A stretch of 64,000 nucleotides of DNA, taken from contig VICG01000011.1 of assembly GCA_008692225.1 (NCBI GenBank), positions 310,001 to 374,000 of the forward strand. Direction: 5' to 3'. Of this stretch, positions 57,749 to 64,000 are shown in pieces (position 1 is the stretch's first letter; the number at the start of each line of letters is the position of its first letter). The stretch comes from Monilinia fructicola (lineage: Eukaryota; Ascomycota; Leotiomycetes; Helotiales; Sclerotiniaceae). The notes beneath the pieces were generated by a model that did no database searches, was not told where the DNA came from, and saw only the letters and a list, made by a program, of their open reading frames with translations. A program made the position numbers and the translations under genes.

Positions 57749-59034
57749 TTAATTGGGTACAACGTAACTCCACTCATGCTCCTCGTCACCATATTGTCTC
57801 GCCTCAATCCATTCCTTCATCTTGAGTGCAATCTCACCAGCTTCTTGATCTGGTCTCAAGCCACACTCAACCAACTCGCCCTTCCATGAAATGTTTCTCA
57901 CAGGACTGACAACAGCTGCCGTACCGGATCCAAAGGCCTCTAATAATCTACCTTCCTTTGATGCATCTGCCAATTCTCGCATAGTATATTTGCGCTCGGA
58001 GATGACCCATCCCTCCTTGGTAAGCTTTTCACGAGCTAAGGATAGAACGGAGTCTCTTGTGACACCTTCCAAAATGGTACCGTCTAACGGAGCAGTAATC
58101 AATTCCTTCTGGCCTTCTTTATTCTTGATAGCCACGAACATGTTCATGGTTCCGACCTCGGTAACGAATTCCTCCTCACCGAACAACCATAAGTTTTGGT
58201 GGAAGCCTCTCGTTGCGGCCTCTAATTGGGGCAATATACATGGAGCATAGTTTGCACCCAATTTCTTATCTCCAACTCCTCCTGGCCATGCTCTAACAGC
58301 ATAATCTGTAGCTTCTAAGGACACGGCCTTGAATCCAGTAGGATAATATGGTCCGACTGGAGAAGCAATAACATATAGCAATGCAGATCCTGGCGGTCCA
58401 ACACCCAATGTTTTTTGTGTTCCAATCATAGTCGGTCTAAGGTATAATGAATATCCTCTAGCTTCTGGAATGAATCGTTTCTCCAGGGCAACGAATTTCG
58501 AAATCAATTCAATCACCGCCGGTTGATCGAATGTTGGCAGTGCAATACGAGCGGAAGACTTGTTCATCCGTTCCATATTCTTAGTAGGTCTAAACAACCG
58601 TACGTTGCCATTTTTATCCTTGTATGCTTTCATTCCCTCAAAACACTCGAATGCATAGTGGAAGACGCAGGAGGCGGGATCGAGAGATAGATTTTGGTAA
58701 GGTGTTATGCGTGGGGGTAACCATCCTTCAGATGCTGTCCATTCAATGCTAAGCATATGATCTATAAGCAGTCAGCAACTGATCAAGTTAAGAGTTCGTG
58801 GAGACGCTTGCCTGTAAAGGATCTTCCAAAGACCAATTCGTTAGGAGGAAGAGGTTCCCTAGGAGTGGTGGTTTTGGCTATAGTTAATTTCGAAGGGTCA
58901 ATGGCTTGTAATTTTGTCGTCGACGCGGCTTCTGCTTTTATGCTGTATAATCTCGAAGATGCTTCCCACCGTCTCAACACTCTCGAGCTTGGCTTTGCGA
59001 AAGCTGCCCCTCTTGGGAACAATTGTCTAAGCAT
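57749..59034 (-). CDS. branched-chain amino acid aminotransferase, mitochondrial type
   Basis: Minus-strand exons 59034-58812 and 58761-57749 give 411 residues. The N-terminal 40 residues are Arg/Ala/Ser-rich, a mitochondrial presequence. The class IV aminotransferase core is clear: [24 protein letters not shown], the PLP lysine Lys241 in [21 protein letters not shown] and [12 protein letters not shown]. It interconverts Leu, Ile and Val with their 2-keto acids using 2-oxoglutarate/glutamate. The intron uses a GC donor (CAG|GCAAGC) and a normal AG acceptor; GC-AG splicing rebuilds [11 protein letters not shown] exactly. It is divergent from the SCYL2-type gene, with a shared promoter region. 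Confidence 0.95.
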
Positions 59035-59776
59035 TTTGACCGAGTTCGCGCTCCAAAGATAAGAGGTTGGTATGTACTTTGAAGTGTCAAACTCTGTAGA
59101 AAAATAGATGTTCTTGAAGCTCTTGGATATGATATGTAAGATACCACCTATGCTTTGCAATGGTCTGCGGAATCCAATGTTCAAGCTACTAGTAGAAAGT
59201 CAGAATAAATTTAAATAGCAATTCCGGCTCCGAATCACGGAGTGTCAGGATTAGCATCGTTGGATTGGCTTTTCCCTTCCTGCAAGACAGATTGCAAGGA
59301 TCAAGAGGATCCAGTACTGATCCAGTACTGTCCTGCATACATATGGATTGGATAACCTTGGAATAATAATAAGGTTACTGTCGGGTCGGGTATCGTCGTT
59401 GTTGCCATTTACAGGATAAGTACAGTATATTTCACGCAGCCTTATGTAAGCGATGTACGCATCCCTGAATTGCAAGCTGGAGTCTTTATCAGACGTTGGA
59501 TAATGGTTCCAAGGTTACGTTGGATACCTTGGAAAGGTTATTTGGTAGGTCAGGCTTAAGCTTTTTGTTACAGAGCACCCTTACGAGAATCATATAACAA
59601 ATCCATTGTGCCAACTGCGAAGGTGTCTCGACGGCTTACGACAATTGTCTGGACGAGGTCAACCATTGCTTATCATACATAAGCCTCTGATAATATCATT
59701 ATAAAGACTTTAGATGCGCAGGCAATCTCGCACAATCCTTTGAAGCTCCAGCGTTGGTGGGAGGGAAACTGCGAAG
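59035..59776. promoter_or_regulatory. shared divergent promoter region
   Basis: About 740 bases separate the starts of the aminotransferase (minus) and the pseudokinase (plus), so both promoters lie here. An 11-base word GATCCAGTACT is duplicated in tandem at 59308-59329. No gene is seen. Confidence 0.5.
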
Positions 59777-62700
59777 ATGTTCAGTTCCGCGTTGAAATCC
59801 TTCACTTCGAATATAAATTCAAACTATTCAGTATCATCCACTCCTGCCTCATATTCAGGACCATGGAAAATATACGACGCGAAGAAGAAATCCACAGGAA
59901 AGACTGCATCAGTCTTTGTCCTTGATCGCAAATCCTTAGATGCACATGCAAGTTCGTTGGGGCGATCGAGCGCATCCTCTATAAAACGAGCGACCGAGGA
60001 GGTGATTGAAAGATTAAAGAAAGAAGCTTCGTCATTAGCAAGGCTGCGGCATCCCTGTATTCTGGAACTGGTGGAGCCAGTGGAAGAAACGAGGGGTGGA
60101 GGGTTACAATTTGCGACAGAGACTGTGACGGCATCATTATCTGGCTTATTGCAAGAAAAGGATGAACAAGAAAGGGCTGGCGGTATTGGGGGACGAACAA
60201 GTCGATATGTCACCGAGGATTCGGAAGGTGGCAGAAGGAGGAGAGAGGTTGAAATAGATGAATTGGAAATACAAAAGGGTCTCTTGCAGATCAGCAAAGC
60301 ACTGGAGTTTTTACATGATAACGCCGGTCTTGTACATGGAAATTTGACGCCCGATGCTGTGTTTGTGAATGCCAAGGTGAGCTTCATGTTCATGCTCATA
60401 TTTATATTTACTTTCACTGATAACTTATAGTCCGATTGGAAAATCAGTGGACTGAGCTTTTCAAGTCCGCCAGACAACTCGACGAAAGCTTCTTCCGTAC
60501 AGCCTATAAACCTGTCTGAGGTTCTTAACATTGATCCTCGACTACCCCGTTCTGTTCAAATAAACCTCGACTATTGTTCTCCAGATTTCGTCCTAGACTC
60601 AAATCTAAACAGTGGAGCAGATATGTTCTCACTAGGTCTTCTCATTGTCGCCCTCTATAATTCGCCCCATACTTCACCACTGGAATCGAATAATAGCGTG
60701 TCTGGATACAAAAGATTATTTACCTCGTCTTCTACGATACCCTCATCCAGTAACAGCTTCTTATGCAAAAAGCCATTGCCCAGAGATATGACTGGAGTGG
60801 TTCTACCACGTCTGATAACTAGGCGTCCAGCACAACGGATGACAGCAAAAGAATTTCAAGAAAGTGCATATTTTGACAATATCTTGATATCTACCATTCG
60901 ATTTCTGGACTCCCTACCCGCGAAGACTCCGAACGAGAAATCGCAATTCTTGCGTGGTTTGTCAAGAGTATTACCCTCATTTCCAAAAAGTGTTATGGAG
61001 AAGAAGGTTTTGCCGGCTTTGTTAGAGGAAATGAAGGATCGCGAATTGATATCATTGATTTTGCAAAACATTTTCAAAATCATGGAGTTGTTACCATCCG
61101 GAAAACGCCCTTTTACGGAAAAGATCATGCCCAGGGTCAAAGAGATATTCTTGAACAACCCCAAACCCCCTACTGAGCGCGATGCTGCAAAAGAGGCTGG
61201 CTTGATGGTTTTGCTGGAACACATCCAAGTAATAGCTGACAATTGTTCGGGGAAAGAGTTTAAAGATGGTGAGATATTTGCTAAGAACTGGATGCATCGT
61301 GCTAACCGCTTCAGATTTTCTGCCCATCGTAGCAATCTCGATAGATTCCCCAACTCATGCACTTGTAGATGCCGCATTACGAAGCTTGAACGTAGTTCTT
61401 CCTATTCTTGATTTTTCCACGATCAAGAATGAACTTTTCCCCGTCATTGCCTCAGTGTTCGCGAAGACTAGTAGTCTTGGAATCAAAGTTCGAGGTCTGG
61501 AGGCTTTTGTAGTTCTTTGTGGTGGCTCAAATGATCCAGCTTCAAGCAATGATGGGCTTGATGGCATTGGCGGTACTAAAAAGAACACATCGACACCTCT
61601 TGACAAATATACGATGCAAGAAAAAATTGTACCACTAATCCGGGCCATAAAAACGAAAGAACCTGCCGTTGCAGTCGCTGCGCTGAACGTTCTTAGACAA
61701 ATAGGTACTATAGCTGATGCAGAATTTGTTGCCATGGATATTCTCCCCATCTTATGGAATATGAGTTTGGGGCCACTACTGAACTTGCAGCAATTTCAAT
61801 CATTCATGGAACTTATCAAGAGTTTGTCTGTCCGAGTCGAATCTGAGCAAACAAAGAAATTACAAGAGTTATCTGGTACTAATGGTATAAGGGCAAACGG
61901 GAATGACGATTTTATGTCGTTTGGAGCCGCCTCGGCATTTCCATCTGCCACTGGATCTGATGATCCTGAAATAGATTTTGAACGTCTTGTTAAGGGTGGT
62001 ACCAGTGCAGCACCATCTAGCAATCCCTTAGATTCCGGCTGGGATGCCGATCCCACGAGTCCCCGAGCTCAAAATTCTCAATCAACGCAACCGAAACCGG
62101 CTACTTTCGCATGGTCTACTCCATCGCCAACAGCGCCTACATATCCCTCCAATTCCATAAATAGTGTTCTCCGCTCACAACAGAACACTACATCCCGCAC
62201 AGTTACTCCTGACCTCTCCAGTTTTGGTGCTTTAACCCCATCCGCTACACAATTCTCACAGCCCCTCCAACCCCAGTCTAATTACTCAAATCCAATACAA
62301 CCCCAATCATCATTTTCCCAACCTCAATCCGCCTTTCCACCACCCAAAACCTCAACCTCAACCATAAACTGGAACACTGCTGCCTCAGCTTCGAACCCCA
62401 ACCCTTGGGCTTCAACACCCACAACTTCTTCCCTCTCACCTATCTCTCCACCGCCTTTAAATCAATCTTTATCCTCAATGAGTAACTCCATGTCTTCGCT
62501 TTCTATGAATCAAATGAATCAAGCAAGACCAGCGTTGAATAGCTCACAGAGCGCGAATTCGTTTTCGAGTTTCTCGCTACCGCCACCACCTAGCGCTGGG
62601 GTCGGGGGAGGTGCGAACTATAGTGCCTTTGGGGGTGCTAGTACGAGCGGGCAAGGGATGGGAGGGATGGGAGGGATGGGAGGGATGGGAGGTATAGGAA

Positions 62701-62801
62701 GAATGGGGGTGGGGATGGCGCAGCAGAGACCGATGGTGCAGCAGCAGCAACAGCAGCCACAGAAGAAGAGTGGATTGGACGCTTATGAGAGTTTGTTGTG
62801 A
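59777..62801 (+). CDS. SCY1-like pseudokinase (SCYL2 type)
   Basis: Exons 59777-60376, 60431-61268 and 61315-62801 give 974 residues. The N-terminal kinase-like domain has HGN (187-189) where active kinases have HRD, and no DFG (SDWKISGLSF instead), so it is a pseudokinase. A HEAT-repeat region follows (residues about 330-650, with SPTHALVDAALRSL and LGIKVRGLEAFVVLCGG). The tail is Ser/Pro/Gln/Asn-rich with a Met-Gly repeat and ends KKSGLDAYESLL, a typical end of fungal members. Family members act in clathrin-linked endosome-Golgi trafficking. The second intron is only 46 nt with a CTAAC branch point. No frame break is needed. Confidence 0.92.
62655..62693 (+). repeat. 9-base coding tandem repeat in the pseudokinase tail
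   Basis: Four tandem copies of GGGATGGGA-type units encode alternating Met-Gly-Gly. It is a low-complexity, length-variable tract near the C-terminus. Confidence 0.8.
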
Positions 62802-63316
62802 AGGGTAAAGTTTATTATCATTTGAATAAGGGGTGAGGCAAAGAGGGAAGGGAAATAATGCTAGGTAGGGACCAAAAGTCAAATAAGATGGGTCTGCGTG
62901 CCGGACGCCGGACACGTTTTGGAATGGGTAGGATGGAATGAAAGGGCAAAGGATGATTTGGTGGTTCTTGGATTGCCTTAAAAGCGGGAGCTGGTGGAGT
63001 TTCGAATGTAATAAAAGTACATATATACCTAGTGGGCAGAACATGAGCAGGCAGTGAAACGAGCGAACAATAATGATGTTTCTTTGAGCGAGTTACAGTT
63101 TAAAAATCAATACTCATCATCCATGCGGGTTTCGACAATAAATGCTCCGTCTGCATATGGGATGAGATAGTGTAAATCTTGATTTGATCCAAATGCGCTC
63201 TAAATCTTTCCAGCGTTTCTAGCCAAACAGTATGAATATAGATATACATGGAAGAAAATGGGTCGCTCTAATTTTTTCATCGCATTCATCCCACTTTCGC
63301 AGCTGGTTTGAGGAGG
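62802..63316. other. intergenic between convergent genes
   Basis: About 515 bases containing the 3' UTRs of the pseudokinase and the mitochondrial carrier. Nothing else is recognised. Confidence 0.5.
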
Positions 63317-64000
63317 TTATAGTCCTTTATCCGCGCGCAATTTTCGGAAGAAATCTGTCACTCCGGTAAATACAACGAGTAGAATACCACCACCAGGTCC
63401 TAATCTCAGAACCTTTGGTAGGAATCCTTTATACAGTGCCGCAAAACCTTCTTCTTTCATCACCGTTCCAAGAGCTGGCCATGCCCAGTTGTATTTTGGA
63501 GCCAAGCCAGCGACCTTGGGACTGTTTTTGAATACGCGACTTCACAACATCCATGGGGGTGTTGAGGATTGTACCTGTGGTTCCACCAATCGCTCCCGAG
63601 ACCATGTTGACTAACATTTCCTGCTTCTTGCTCTCGGGCGTGGGCATTAATGCCTTGACTTGGAAGATGCATCCAAAGTATCCGGCGTTCCATAAGATGT
63701 GTCTCCACATTGTACTTTCCAGTCCGTTGTACAGAGCCAATGGCCCTTCGGCCTTCACGATCTTTGACACGCAATCAATCATTCCTGAGTATTTACCAGC
63801 GGAGGCGCGATCTTGAAGACGAATCTTGACGAGTTCGAAGGGCACGACTACGAACGATTCGGTTGCTCCAGCAGTGGCTCCAGTGAGAATAGAGAGGGAT
63901 TGGTTCATTTTGGCGACGCCAAATATGTCGCGGTAGAACTTTCCCCAGGATTCGTTGGCAGCGAATTTGGTGGCACGTTTGGGGGCTTCCATCAAGATTG
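63317..64000 (-). CDS. mitochondrial 2-oxodicarboxylate carrier, 5' partial; one probable frame break
   Basis: The gene runs off the right edge, so the first repeat is only partly present (EAPKRATKFAANESWGKFYR, typical of the oxodicarboxylate carriers). Two carrier signatures are visible: PFELVK (second repeat) and PMDVVK (third repeat). The last helix has KVLRLGPGGGILLVVF. Between VKSRIQ and LAPKYNWAW the frame slips at the T run 63525-63529 (plus strand). One base fewer gives NSPKVAGLAPKYNW, the expected sequence. The stop is at 63317. Members exchange 2-oxoadipate and 2-oxoglutarate across the inner membrane for lysine and tryptophan metabolism. Assignment to ODC over other carriers rests on the EAPKRATKF block. 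Confidence 0.88.

Noticed and set aside
59824..60531. 235-codon minus-strand frame opposite the pseudokinase
   Set aside because: Antisense shadow; the plus strand has clear family motifs.

Overview
The window looks like a 64-kb piece of nuclear chromosome from a filamentous ascomycete. Genes carry short spliceosomal introns (mostly 46-250 nt, GT-AG, several with CTAAC-type branch points), both strands are used, and intergenic DNA is AT-rich. The gene families (fungal Zn2Cys6 regulator, fungal Baeyer-Villiger monooxygenase, SCY1-type pseudokinase) fit a Leotiomycete such as the Botrytis/Sclerotinia group. That placement is an inference; no marker gene settles it.

Layout. 1-72 holds the 3' end of a gene. 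1.98-5.08 kb is a secreted subtilase. 7.87-8.06 kb is a 60-residue hypothetical. 9.98-11.07 kb is a CCC1/VIT1-type vacuolar metal transporter. 13.16-14.26 kb (minus) is the casein kinase 2 regulatory subunit. 15.39-18.26 kb (minus) is a Zn2Cys6 transcription factor. 20.88-22.72 kb is a convergent pair, a DOPA-4,5-dioxygenase-family protein and a JmjC/cupin-like protein. 24.19-26.28 kb is a Baeyer-Villiger-type flavin monooxygenase.

26.8-41.8 kb is the most unusual part. Seven RING-like zinc-finger loci stand in tandem, all on the plus strand, with no other convincing gene between them. Four have intact frames, one has a probable one-base frame break, and two are degenerate. Their N-terminal parts are unrelated, disordered or repeat-containing. 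All end in a short helix followed by one RING domain, and none has a Cys or His at the fifth metal-ligand position. This looks like a lineage-specific birth-and-death family of probable E3 ligases.

44.7-64 kb is mostly housekeeping. It holds a nuclear-looking protein of unknown function, ETF-ubiquinone oxidoreductase (minus), a Lys/Gly-rich secreted protein, a complex I ESSS/NDUFB11 subunit, a mitochondrial branched-chain aminotransferase (minus), a SCYL2-type pseudokinase, and the 3' part of a mitochondrial 2-oxodicarboxylate carrier (minus). Several are mitochondrial. The aminotransferase supplies branched-chain keto acids, whose oxidation feeds electrons through ETF to ETF-QO and ubiquinone, while the carrier moves lysine/tryptophan-breakdown dicarboxylates.

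A cross-cutting observation: at least nine single-base frame breaks fall inside otherwise well-conserved coding sequence, and each lies in a short homopolymer run. Eight are one base too long and one is one base too short. Correcting run length restores family motifs and gives total CDS lengths divisible by three. Homopolymer-length error in the assembly is the simplest explanation, so broken genes here should not be taken at face value as pseudogenes. The two degenerate RING loci are different: they carry in-frame stops and lost metal ligands.
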